Both the position numbers and the translations under genes were made by a program. A stretch of DNA of 64,000 nt, from positions 1 to 64,000 of the forward strand of contig NZ_VDFY01000106.1 of NCBI RefSeq assembly GCF_006228125.1, given 5' to 3'. Position 1 is the first letter of the stretch. Every line of letters begins with the position of its first letter. Origin of the DNA: Micromonospora orduensis. GTDB taxonomy: Bacteria > Actinomycetota > Actinomycetes > Mycobacteriales > Micromonosporaceae. Under the pieces are notes generated by a model. That model saw only the letters and a program-made list of their open reading frames with translations, made no database searches and had not been told where the DNA came from. Below are positions 47,448 through 54,893 of this stretch, in pieces.

Positions 47448-48266
47448 GTGCGGCTGAGCTCGATCCACACGTACCCCGTCAAGGGTTGTCACCGGGTCGA
47501 CCACGACGGCGCGTTCGTGCAGGCGTGGGGCCTGGCCGGCGACCGGCGCTGGATGGTGGTGGACGCCGACGGCGTCGGCGTCACCCAGCGGGAGACGACC
47601 CGGCTGGTCGACCTGCGCGCCAGCGTGCGCCCGGGCGGTCTGACGCTGCGCGCCGACGGGCGGCCCGACCTCGACGTGCCCGAGCCCGCCGGTGGCGAGC
47701 CGGTGCTGGTGCGGACCTTCCGCAAACGCGAGCTGCGGGTCCCCGCCATGGCGGCTGGTCCGGCGGCCGACGCCTGGCTCGGCGCGCTGCTCGGCCGGCA
47801 GGTCCGGCTGGTCTGGCTGGCCCGGCCGACCCGCCACCTGCCCGTCGAGAGCCGTGAGTACGACACCGGCGACCAGGTCGGCTTCGCCGACGCCTACCCG
47901 CTGCTGCTGACGAACGCCGCCTCGCTCGGCGCGCTCAACGGCTGGCTGGCCGAGGCGGGGGAGGAGCCGGTGCCGATGACCCGGTTCCGGCCCAACCTGG
48001 TGGTCGACGGCGCGCCGGCCTGGGCCGAGGACGGCTGGGCCGGCCGGTCGCTGCGCGTCGGCGGCCTGCGGATGCGCGCCGCCGGGCCGTGCGACCGCTG
48101 CGTGGTGACCACCACCGACCAGGAGACCGGGGTACGCGCGAAGGAGCCCCTGCGCACCCTCGCGCGCCACCGCAACATCCGGCAGAAGCTCCTGTTCGGG
48201 CTGCACGTCGTGCCGATCGACGGTGGACCGTTGGCGGTGGGCGACCGGGTCGTCGTCGAGCCCTGA
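47448..48266 (+). CDS. MOSC-domain protein
   Basis: 272 residues: an N-terminal MOSC beta-barrel domain (1-110; SSIHTYPVKGC) and a MOSC domain (about 130-270; RFRPNLVVDG, AAGPCDRCVVTTTDQETG). The Cys in GPCDRC aligns with the molybdenum ligand of mARC/YcbX enzymes, which reduce N-hydroxylated compounds using sulfurated molybdenum cofactor. GTG at 47448 was chosen since the domain begins at once and it abuts the previous gene. No other Mo genes are in view. Confidence 0.88.
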   Translation: MRLSSIHTYPVKGCHRVDHDGAFVQAWGLAGDRRWMVVDADGVGVTQRETTRLVDLRASVRPGGLTLRADGRPDLDVPEPAGGEPVLVRTFRKRELRVPAMAAGPAADAWLGALLGRQVRLVWLARPTRHLPVESREYDTGDQVGFADAYPLLLTNAASLGALNGWLAEAGEEPVPMTRFRPNLVVDGAPAWAEDGWAGRSLRVGGLRMRAAGPCDRCVVTTTDQETGVRAKEPLRTLARHRNIRQKLLFGLHVVPIDGGPLAVGDRVVVEP

Positions 48267-48376
48267 CCGGCGGGCCTGTCGCCGCCGGCACGCCCCGGTC
48301 ACCGTCCGTCGACGCTGTCTTAGCTTTGGCTTAGCCCGCTTGTCCGGGCACTGGCGGGTCCGGCACCATCGCCGTC

Positions 48377-49366
48377 GTGACGGACGGAAGCGCTCCCGCG
48401 GTCGTCGACATCGACATCGACCTGGACCGGGTTCCCGACGACCGGCCCGCGTCCTCGCCCGGTCCGCTGCCCTGGCTGGTCGCCGCCGGCGTCACAGTCC
48501 TCGCGGCGACGCTCGGGCTCAGCCTGGCGCTGCGCTCCGGCTCGGCCCCGGCCTGCGCGGCCGGCCGCACACTCGGCGCCGCGCCGCCCACCGGCACCGC
48601 CACGCACAGCGGCAAGGCCACCTTCTACGACTCCAACGGCGCCGGCGGCAACTGCTCGAACCCGGCCGCGCCCGCCAACCGGCTCTACGTCGCGCTCGGC
48701 CCGAGCGAGTACGCGGCAGGCGCCGCCTGCGGCGGCTTCCTCGACGTGACCGGCCCGAAGGGCACCGTCCGGGTCCTCATCATGGACCAGTGCCCGGAGT
48801 GCGAACCCGGCCATCTCGACCTGTCCCGGGAGGCGTTCGCCCGGATCGCCAACCCGGTCCAGGGCCTCGTCCCGGTCACCTACCGCGCGGTGGTCAACCC
48901 GCCGCTGCCCGGCCCCCTCACCTTCCGGATCAAGGAGGGCGCGTCGCAGTTCTGGTTCGCCGTCCGGGTCGGTAACCACGGCAACCCGTTGCGCGCCGTC
49001 GAGGTCCGCCAGGGCGACAGCGGCCCGTGGCGGTCGACAGCCCGGCAGGACTACAACTATTGGCTGATCCCCTCCGGCGCCGGCGCCGGACCGTTCAGCG
49101 TCCGGGTCAGCGACGTGTACGGCAACCGGACCACCGCCTCGGGGATCCGGATGGCGCCCGGCCAGGTCCAGACCAGCGCGGTCCGGATGTACGGGACCGG
49201 CGCGTCGACCAGTTCGCGGAAGTCCGCCTCGGCCCGGCCGTCCGCCACCCGGGCCGCCGCCACGCCGACACCGGCCCGCTCGGTCGAGGTCGCGAGGGCG
49301 AGCGCGCCGCCCGCCGAGAGGCCGTCGACCCGTCCGGCCGGGGCGACCGCGCGGTGGTGCGGCTGA
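48377..49366 (+). CDS. Expansin-like secreted/membrane-anchored protein
   Basis: 329 residues. An N-terminal membrane anchor or uncleaved signal (PLPWLVAAGVTVLAATLGLSLAL, 30-52) is followed by a double-psi beta-barrel domain 1 (about 73-165; GKATFYDSNGAGGNCS, VRVLIMDQCPECEPGHLDLS with Asp137 and Asp148). A CBM63-like domain 2 follows (about 170-265; FRIKEGASQFWFAVRVGNHGNP, YNYWLIPSG). The tail (270-329) is Ser/Ala/Pro/Arg-rich. Bacterial expansins loosen cellulose or peptidoglycan networks without hydrolysis, which suits the cellulolytic repertoire. An acidic DIDIDLD run precedes the anchor. Confidence 0.88.
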   Translation: MTDGSAPAVVDIDIDLDRVPDDRPASSPGPLPWLVAAGVTVLAATLGLSLALRSGSAPACAAGRTLGAAPPTGTATHSGKATFYDSNGAGGNCSNPAAPANRLYVALGPSEYAAGAACGGFLDVTGPKGTVRVLIMDQCPECEPGHLDLSREAFARIANPVQGLVPVTYRAVVNPPLPGPLTFRIKEGASQFWFAVRVGNHGNPLRAVEVRQGDSGPWRSTARQDYNYWLIPSGAGAGPFSVRVSDVYGNRTTASGIRMAPGQVQTSAVRMYGTGASTSSRKSASARPSATRAAATPTPARSVEVARASAPPAERPSTRPAGATARWCG

Positions 49367-49374
49367 CCGGGCGG

Positions 49375-49911
49375 TCAGTCGGCTGGTGTCAGGTCGAGCC
49401 ACATGAGGATCTCGTCCCGGTCGTCACCGGGCGCGACCCGCAGCGCCCCCGGCAACCGGCCGACCTCCCGGTACCCGAGGCGGCGGTAGAACCCGTCCAG
49501 CCCCAACCCGTCGCGCACCGTCAGGTGCAACGCCTCGTGGCCCATCTCCCGACCCAACCGGGTGGCCTCCCGCATCAACGCCGCGCCATATCCGCTGCCC
49601 TGGGCGTCGGGGTGCACCATCACCCGCTTCAGCACACACCAGTGCGCCTTGAGCCCGAACCGGTTGTCGCAGAAGATCAGCACGGCGACCAGCCGCGCAC
49701 CGTCGTACCCGAGCAGCAGCCGGTCCGGCCCCTCGGTGATGTCCACGAAGGTCGGGTCGGCGATCGTACGGACGTCGGCCGCGGTGACCGGCGGCACGAA
49801 ACCCACCGCACCGCCGGCGTTGCTGGCGTCCGTCCAGAGGGCGACGATCTCGGTACGCAGGCTCGGCGTCAGGTCGGGGTCGAGGACGAAGCGCAGACTC
49901 ACGCCGCCCAT
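49375..49911 (-). CDS. GNAT-family N-acetyltransferase
   Basis: 178 residues. The acetyl-CoA pyrophosphate loop is VMVHPDAQGSGYGAALMREA and the later strand/helix reads LGLDGFYRRLGYREVGRLPG. Acceptor unknown. Convergent with the expansin-like gene (8 bases apart); its start lies 72 bases from the unusual tRNA. Confidence 0.87.
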   Translation of the reverse strand: MGGVSLRFVLDPDLTPSLRTEIVALWTDASNAGGAVGFVPPVTAADVRTIADPTFVDITEGPDRLLLGYDGARLVAVLIFCDNRFGLKAHWCVLKRVMVHPDAQGSGYGAALMREATRLGREMGHEALHLTVRDGLGLDGFYRRLGYREVGRLPGALRVAPGDDRDEILMWLDLTPAD

Positions 49912-49982
49912 CCTGACCCGGCGACCAGGCCCGCGACCCGCGACAGTGACGCGTTTGACAACGCGCTCTGACCGAACTTGTG

Positions 49983-50056
49983 TGGGGCCGGCGGGATTCG
50001 AACCCGCACTGGTACGGACCTAAACCGCATGCCTCCTGCCGTTGGGCTACGGCCCC
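49983..50056 (-). tRNA. tRNA with anticodon UAG (Leu codon CUA) but class I body
   Basis: A 74-nt cloverleaf reads cleanly on the minus strand. The acceptor stem is GGGGCCG/CGGCCCC with discriminator A. The D arm has a GCC/GGC stem and GG in its loop. The anticodon stem is TGCGG/CCGTA with loop TTTAGGT (anticodon TAG, U33 and G37 in place). The variable region is five bases (CCAGT), and the T arm is GCGGG-TTCGAAT-CCCGC. No CCA is encoded. UAG should read the leucine codon CUA, but bacterial tRNA-Leu are class II with a long variable arm, which is absent here. It abuts an HNH-endonuclease remnant. Confidence 0.88.
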
Positions 50057-50420
50057 CTGAAGCTGTACTCCACCAGCATCCACGGCCATTCTTGCCGACG
50101 AGGCAGTCGTCTGCCTATTCGGAAGCCAGTGGGAGTAACCGCGTCAGGATCGTAGACCACCTCGGCATCGACGCGGGTAGGCCTTCGCTGCCCAGCGTAC
50201 GTGGAGGTCTGGCTGTGGCAGTTGGGGCACATACGCCTCGGTTGTGCGCCTGCCCCGTGAAGTGCGACGTGTCGATGCCAGATCTCTTGAGCTGGCGGCT
50301 GATGTGGGCGTGTTAGCCACCACTGACGCGTACGCCGAGCAACCGCATCACCTCGGTGATGTTGCGCACTGCGGCGGCCGCTTGCGCGAGCGCCTCGGGC
50401 GTGTACTTGTACCGAACCAT
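50047..50420 (-). pseudogene. Decayed HNH endonuclease gene
   Basis: Starting at ATG 50420 the frame reads MVRYKYTPEALAQAAAA, then reaches TAA at codon 36 (50313-50315). Translation past it continues HAHISRQLKRSGIDTSHFTG, the typical N-terminal half of a family of actinobacterial HNH endonucleases. After HNRG (ending 50235) the homology jumps to another frame with MCPNCHSQTSTYAG (about 50193-50234), the C-terminal zinc-knuckle end of the same family. The central part with the HNH histidines is missing. So there is a nonsense codon plus an internal deletion/frameshift. The last codons run into the adjacent tRNA gene. bcp ends 31 bases upstream of the pseudogene start. Confidence 0.8.
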
Positions 50421-50450
50421 TGACGCACGGTAGCGGGCTGGTATGACAGG

Positions 50451-50927
50451 TCAGTCCAGGCCGAGGTCGCGGCGGAGCTTGGCGACGTGCCCGGTGGCCT
50501 TGACGTTGTAGAGCGCCCGTTCGACCTTGCCGTCGCCGTCGATGACGAAGGTCGAGCGGATCACCCCGGTCACGGTCTTGCCGTAGAGCTGCTTCTCGCC
50601 GTACGCGCCGTACGCGGTGAGCACCGCCTTGTCGACGTCCGACACCAGCGGGAAGGTGATCGCGTCGCGGTCGCGGAACTTCGCCAGCTTCTCCGGCTTG
50701 TCCGGGGAGATGCCGACGACCTCGTAGCCGGCCGCCTGAAGGGAGGCGAGCGAGTCGCGGAAGTCGCAGGCCTGCTTGGTGCAGCCGGGGGTCATGGCCG
50801 CCGGGTACGCGTACAGGACGACCTTGCGGCCGCGCAGGTCGGCGAGGGAGAGCTGGTCGCCGGTGTCGGTGGGCAGGGTCCACTCGGGGGCGGGGTCACC
50901 GGGGGAGAGGCGGTCGGGCGTGGTCAT
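50451..50927 (-). CDS. bcp: Thioredoxin-dependent thiol peroxidase (BCP/PrxQ)
   Basis: 158-residue peroxiredoxin reducing hydroperoxides. The peroxidatic Cys49 is in AAMTPGCTKQAC, with a resolving Cys54 five residues later, the PrxQ/BCP pattern. Start MTTPDRLSPGDPAPEWTL is normal for the family. VVGISPDKPEKLAKFRDR and YGEKQLYGK are conserved. The usual YPKANTPGCT is AAMTPGCT here. It stands alone. Confidence 0.95.
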   Translation of the reverse strand: MTTPDRLSPGDPAPEWTLPTDTGDQLSLADLRGRKVVLYAYPAAMTPGCTKQACDFRDSLASLQAAGYEVVGISPDKPEKLAKFRDRDAITFPLVSDVDKAVLTAYGAYGEKQLYGKTVTGVIRSTFVIDGDGKVERALYNVKATGHVAKLRRDLGLD

Positions 50928-51031
50928 GGCCCGACCCTACCGCCGGGCCGCGCGGTGCTGTCGCCGCCGCCGCGCCAGGGACGCGACAGACCGGCGACGC
51001 CGGGGCGGCGCAAGGTGATCAAGACCATGCC

Positions 51032-51054
51032 TTGTTGCCAGACTCTGGCAACAA
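51032..51054. promoter_or_regulatory. Long perfect palindrome upstream of cbiM, probable metal-regulator operator
   Basis: Arm TTGTTGCCAGA (51032-51042), centre C, arm TCTGGCAACAA (51044-51054): 11 bp each, no mismatch. The core half-sites TTGCCA/TGGCAA resemble the TTGCAA-type inverted repeats recognised by Fur-family Nur proteins. It lies about 80-100 bases before the cbiM start and 11 bases before GAAATAGGCT, a possible -10. Control of Co/Ni uptake by a Fur-family repressor is inferred. Confidence 0.6.
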
Positions 51055-51133
51055 CGAGGTTGGGGAAATAGGCTGACCCGGTCGGCCCCGCACGGGTCCG
51101 CTGACGCTGGGAGGTCGCGTGGAGACACTGGCG

Positions 51134-51835
51134 ATGCACATCTCGAACGGGATCATCAACGGTCCCGTCGCGGCGGTCTTCGCGGCACTCGCACTTGCCG
51201 CGCTCACCTTCTGCGTCCTGCGCGCTCGACGCGACCTGGACGACCGGCTGGCGCCGATGGCGGGCCTGGTGGCCGCGTTCATCTTCGCCGTCCAGATGCT
51301 CAACTTCCCGATCTTCACGGCCGGGGTCAGTGGCCACCTGCTCGGTGGCGCGCTCGCCGCCATGCTGGTCGGCCCGTGGGTCGGCGCGCTCTGCGTGGCA
51401 GTCGTCCTCGTCGTCCAGGCGCTGATCTTCGGAGACGGCGGCGTGGCGATGCTCGGCCTCAACATCACAAACATGGCGCTGCTCGGCACCGCCGCGGCGT
51501 ACCTGCTCATCGCCCTGCTGCTGAGGGTGCTTCCCCGTACGCCCGCCGGCCTGGCGGTGACCGCCTTCGTCGCCGCGATGCTCAGCGTGGTCGTCGCGTC
51601 GCAGGGCTTCGTCGTGCAGTACTGGCTCGGTGGCACCACCGACCTGGGCGGCAACCTGGCCGGGCTGGCCGGCACGATGGCCGGCGTCCACCTGCTCATC
51701 GGCATCGGTGAGGGCCTGATCACCGCGACCACCGTGCTCACCGTCGCGAAGGTGCGCCCCGACCTGGTGTACGCGCTGCGCTCCCTGCGTACGCCCGCCG
51801 CTCCCGTCGTCCCGGTCGCCGGAGGTGTCCGATGA
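51134..51835 (+). CDS. cbiM: ECF transporter substrate-capture component CbiM (Co/Ni)
   Basis: 233 residues with about seven membrane helices. In this family the mature N-terminus (Met1-His2) coordinates the metal, so ATG 51134 (MHISNGIINGPVAAVF) is the preferred start. A GTG at 51119 with a good GGGAGG SD would add five residues and bury the metal site. Helical landmarks: LNFPIFTAGVSGHLLGGALAAMLVGPWVG and IGIGEGLITATTV. It captures Co2+ or Ni2+ for the CbiNQO machinery. First gene of the operon. Confidence 0.92.
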   Translation: MHISNGIINGPVAAVFAALALAALTFCVLRARRDLDDRLAPMAGLVAAFIFAVQMLNFPIFTAGVSGHLLGGALAAMLVGPWVGALCVAVVLVVQALIFGDGGVAMLGLNITNMALLGTAAAYLLIALLLRVLPRTPAGLAVTAFVAAMLSVVVASQGFVVQYWLGGTTDLGGNLAGLAGTMAGVHLLIGIGEGLITATTVLTVAKVRPDLVYALRSLRTPAAPVVPVAGGVR

Positions 51836-52257
51836 AGAACCGTTCCTGGGCCTTCCTGGCCGGCGGCCTGCTGGTCGCCCTGCTGCTCGCCGGAGTGGTG
51901 AGCAACTACGCCTCGTCCCACCCGGACGGGCTCGATTCGTCCCTGCTCAAGGGCTGCACGGTCGACGCCGACGACAACATCGTCGCCGGCAGCTGCCCGG
52001 CCCAGCAGGCGAAGGACCACGAGTTGGGGGACAGCCCGCTCGCCGACTACGGCGTACGCGGCGTGGAGAACAGCTTCCTCTCCACAGGCCTGTCCGGGGT
52101 GCTCGGTGTGCTGGTGACCTTCGCGATCGGCGCCGGCGGCTTCTGGCTGGTGCGCCGCCGGGGCACCACGCCGACCGACGGTGACGCGACGACGCCCGCC
52201 GGCGGCGACGCCGTGGCGTCCGACGACGACCGCCGCCACGCCGGCGCCAACGGCTGA
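51832..52257 (+). CDS. cbiN: CbiN-like PDGLE-domain component of ECF metal transporter
   Basis: 141 residues, ATG overlapping the cbiM stop by four bases. One N-terminal and one central membrane helix flank an extracytoplasmic loop with the signature SSHPDGLDSS. The loop is about 60 residues and holds two Cys (KGCTVDADDNIVAGSC), a possible disulfide. The C-terminal tail is acidic and disordered. It assists CbiM in metal loading. In some actinobacteria this domain is fused to CbiM; here it is separate. Confidence 0.9.
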   Translation: MKNRSWAFLAGGLLVALLLAGVVSNYASSHPDGLDSSLLKGCTVDADDNIVAGSCPAQQAKDHELGDSPLADYGVRGVENSFLSTGLSGVLGVLVTFAIGAGGFWLVRRRGTTPTDGDATTPAGGDAVASDDDRRHAGANG

Positions 52258-52271
52258 GCGGGGGTACGCGG

Positions 52272-53042
52272 ATGGGTGCCGGTCACGGGCATGTGCTGTA
52301 CCGCGAGTCGGACTCGCCGGTGCACCGGCTCCCGCCCGAGGTCAAGATCGTGGCGATGGTGGTCTTCACCATCGCCGTGGTGGCCACCCCACGCGAGGCG
52401 TTCTGGGCCTTCGGCGCGTACGCCCTGCTGGTGGCCGTGGTGGCGGCGCTGGCCCGGGTGGGGCCGCGGTGGCTGCTCAGCCGGGCGCTGATCGAGCTGC
52501 CGTTCGTGCTGTTCGCCGTGGCGCTGCCGTTCCTGGGCGCCGGCGAGCGGGTCGAGGTGCTGGGCCTGCGGCTGTCCGAGGACGGGCTGCACGGCGCGTG
52601 GAACATCCTGGCCAAGGGCACCCTGGGCGTCCTCGCCTCGCTGCTGCTCGCCGCGACCACCACCACCCGCGATCTGATCGTGGGGCTGGACCGGCTGCAC
52701 TGCCCGCAGGTGCTCACCCAGATCGCCACGTTCATGCTGCGCTACCTCGATGTGCTGGTCGGCGAGGCGCGGCGGATGCGGGTGGCCCGGATCTCCCGGG
52801 GCGACGACCCGCGCTTCCTGTGGCAGCTGCGCGGCTTCGCCGCCGGGATCGGCGCGTTGTTCCTGCGCGCCTTCGAGCGCGGGGAGCGGGTCTACCTGGC
52901 GATGCTGTCCCGGGGTTACACCGGGCGGATGCCCGCCGTGTGGCAGGGCGACGGCGCGGCGACCACCGGCCAGTGGCTGGTCGCGGCGACAGTGCCGGTG
53001 GTGGCGGCCTCCATCGCCGCCACCGCCGTCGTGCTGACATGA
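52272..53042 (+). CDS. cbiQ: ECF transporter transmembrane component CbiQ
   Basis: 256 residues with about six membrane helices and the coupling helices of T components: ARRMRVARISRGDD and RAFERGERVYLAMLSRGYTG (two Ala-Arg-Gly-like motifs that contact the ATPase). The start MGAGHGHVLYRESDSPVHRLPPEVK is typical. It links CbiM to the ATPase CbiO. It overlaps the cbiO start by four bases. Confidence 0.94.
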   Translation: MGAGHGHVLYRESDSPVHRLPPEVKIVAMVVFTIAVVATPREAFWAFGAYALLVAVVAALARVGPRWLLSRALIELPFVLFAVALPFLGAGERVEVLGLRLSEDGLHGAWNILAKGTLGVLASLLLAATTTTRDLIVGLDRLHCPQVLTQIATFMLRYLDVLVGEARRMRVARISRGDDPRFLWQLRGFAAGIGALFLRAFERGERVYLAMLSRGYTGRMPAVWQGDGAATTGQWLVAATVPVVAASIAATAVVLT

Positions 53043-53797
53043 TCGGAGTCGTGCAGACCGCTGTCTCGCTGGACGTCCGTGGTGTCCGGTACGCGTACCC
53101 GGACGGGCACGTCGCCCTGCACGGCGTGGACCTGACGGTGCCGCGCGGTGACCGGGTGGCGCTGCTGGGGCCCAACGGCGCTGGCAAGACCACACTGGTG
53201 CTGCACCTCAACGGCATCCTCACGCCGACCGAGGGCAGCGTGAGCGTCGGCGGGCTGACCGTCACACCGGACCGGGCCACCCTCTCCGAGGTGCGCCGCC
53301 GGGTGGGCATCGTCTTTCAGGACCCGGACGACCAGCTGTTCCTGCCCACGGTGGCGGAGGATGTGGCGTTCGGGCCGGCCAACCTGGGCCTGCGCGGGGC
53401 GGAGTTGTCGGCCCGGGTCGACGAGGCCCTGGCCGCGGTGGGGATGGGTGAGCACCGGGACCGGTCGCCGCAGCACCTCTCGTTCGGGCAGCGCCGCCGG
53501 GTGGCGGTGGCCACCGTCCTCGCCATGCACCCGGAGATCCTGGTGCTGGACGAGCCGTCGTCGAACCTCGATCCGGCGGCCCGCCGGGAGCTGGCCGAGA
53601 TCCTGCGCGGCCTGCCGGTGACGCTGCTGATGGTGACCCACGACCTGCCGTACGCGGCGGAGCTGTGCGATCGCTCGGTGATCCTGGACGGTGGCCGGAT
53701 CGTCGCCGACGCCCCCACCCGCGACCTGCTGTCGGACTCCACCCTGCTGGCCCGGCACCGCCTGGAACTCCCGTACGGCTTCACTCCGCCGGCGTAG
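53039..53797 (+). CDS. cbiO: ECF transporter ATPase CbiO
   Basis: 252-residue ABC ATPase: Walker A GPNGAGKTTL, Q-loop VFQDPDDQLF, signature LSFGQRRRVA, Walker B ILVLDEPSSNLD and H-loop VTHD. It drives CbiMNQ-mediated Co2+/Ni2+ uptake. ATG 53039 overlaps the cbiQ stop. Its 3' end overlaps the convergent membrane-protein gene by 17 bases, so the two transcripts are antisense at their ends. Confidence 0.96.
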   Translation: MIGVVQTAVSLDVRGVRYAYPDGHVALHGVDLTVPRGDRVALLGPNGAGKTTLVLHLNGILTPTEGSVSVGGLTVTPDRATLSEVRRRVGIVFQDPDDQLFLPTVAEDVAFGPANLGLRGAELSARVDEALAAVGMGEHRDRSPQHLSFGQRRRVAVATVLAMHPEILVLDEPSSNLDPAARRELAEILRGLPVTLLMVTHDLPYAAELCDRSVILDGGRIVADAPTRDLLSDSTLLARHRLELPYGFTPPA

Positions 53798-54893
53798 CCC
53801 CGCGCTCGGTGGCCTCGACCCGCGGAGCTGGTGTGGCGGCGCGGGAGGTGGCGTGCAGGCGCAGGACGCCGGCGGCTGTCGCGCCGGCGCCGGTGACGAG
53901 CACCGCCGCGACCATCACGCGGGCTGCCTCGGGCGTCCACGGCACGGGGGCGATGGACCGGGCGAACACGGCGGCGTTCGCCGTGCCGGCGAGGAGCGCC
54001 AGACAGGCCCCGCCCAGCGCGACCACGAAGTCGGCTCCCGGCCGGCGGGCCAGCGCGTACCAGCCGGCGGCGATCGCGCCGAGGCCGGTGAGCAGCGACC
54101 AGACCTGCCCGGACAGCAGCCCGACCAGCACGCCCCCGACACCCTGGGCGCCGGCGTCCAGCTCCCGCCCGACCGGGTACACCACGGCGACCGCCCCGCC
54201 GACGATCAGCAGCGCACCGAGCGCGGACAGCGCCCGTGCGCCGGCGGGGGAGGCGGCCGCGAGCAGGCCGAGCGCCCCCACGGCGAGCAGCCCCACGATG
54301 GTCACGGCCCACCAGGTGTACGCGTCCGGCGGCGGCACCCAGTCCAACGTGCCGTCGATCCGCAGCGGGTCGGTGCCGTCGCGCAGCGGAACCGACCAGT
54401 CCCGGACCCGGTGTTCGCGCTCCGGCGCGGCGCGTACCGCAGCCGGCGGAGCCGACTCCTGCCACAGGGCGCGCTGGTCGTGCCAGCGTGCCGTGTCCCC
54501 GTCGGCGATGCGCCGCCAGGACGCGGGCGCCGCCGGGTCGGCGTCGGCGGGGAGCGCCGTGTCCCCGGCGAGGGTGCGGTTCAGGTAGGTGGCCGGGGAG
54601 CGGCTGTTCTCGTACATCCCGTCCGGGCCGATTCGCAGGTACGGCTCGCCGGAGTAGCCGAGCACCTCGATCGGGCGGCCGGTGCGGTTGGTCAACTCCA
54701 GTCGGGCGCCCGCCTCGACGACGCGTACCTCCAGGCCGGGCCGGGCCGGGGTGACGCCCGTGGCCCGGGTGCGGTAGTCGGTGCCGTTCGGGGCGTCCGC
54801 GCCGTGCGCGGCGGCGGGCGCCGCGGTGAGCAGGGTGGCCGCGCAGGCGGCGGTGGCGACCAGGCCGGCGCGGGCCAGCAGGGTACGGATCAC
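53781..54893 (-). CDS. Secreted/membrane protein of unknown function next to DsbA
   Basis: 370 residues from GTG 54893 (overlapping the DsbA stop). A signal peptide (1-27, ending APAAAHGADA) is followed by an extracytoplasmic beta domain (about 28-195; GLEVRVVEAGARLELTNRTGRPIEVLGYSGEPYLRIGPDGMYENSRSPATYLN). Five membrane helices follow (about 210-350). The extracytoplasmic part resembles proteins clustered with copper or thiol-redox genes, but I cannot name the family. It is the last gene of the sigma-MauE-DsbA set. Confidence 0.75.
   Translation of the reverse strand: MIRTLLARAGLVATAACAATLLTAAPAAAHGADAPNGTDYRTRATGVTPARPGLEVRVVEAGARLELTNRTGRPIEVLGYSGEPYLRIGPDGMYENSRSPATYLNRTLAGDTALPADADPAAPASWRRIADGDTARWHDQRALWQESAPPAAVRAAPEREHRVRDWSVPLRDGTDPLRIDGTLDWVPPPDAYTWWAVTIVGLLAVGALGLLAAASPAGARALSALGALLIVGGAVAVVYPVGRELDAGAQGVGGVLVGLLSGQVWSLLTGLGAIAAGWYALARRPGADFVVALGGACLALLAGTANAAVFARSIAPVPWTPEAARVMVAAVLVTGAGATAAGVLRLHATSRAATPAPRVEATERGATPAE

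Noticed and set aside
49912-50450. Integrative element attachment site at the UAG tRNA
   Set aside because: No integrase gene and no second copy of the tRNA 3' end was seen in the window; only a decayed HNH gene adjoins it.
50928-51118. Cobalamin riboswitch before cbiM
   Set aside because: No recognisable B12-box or long conserved leader fold; the notable element is a DNA palindrome.
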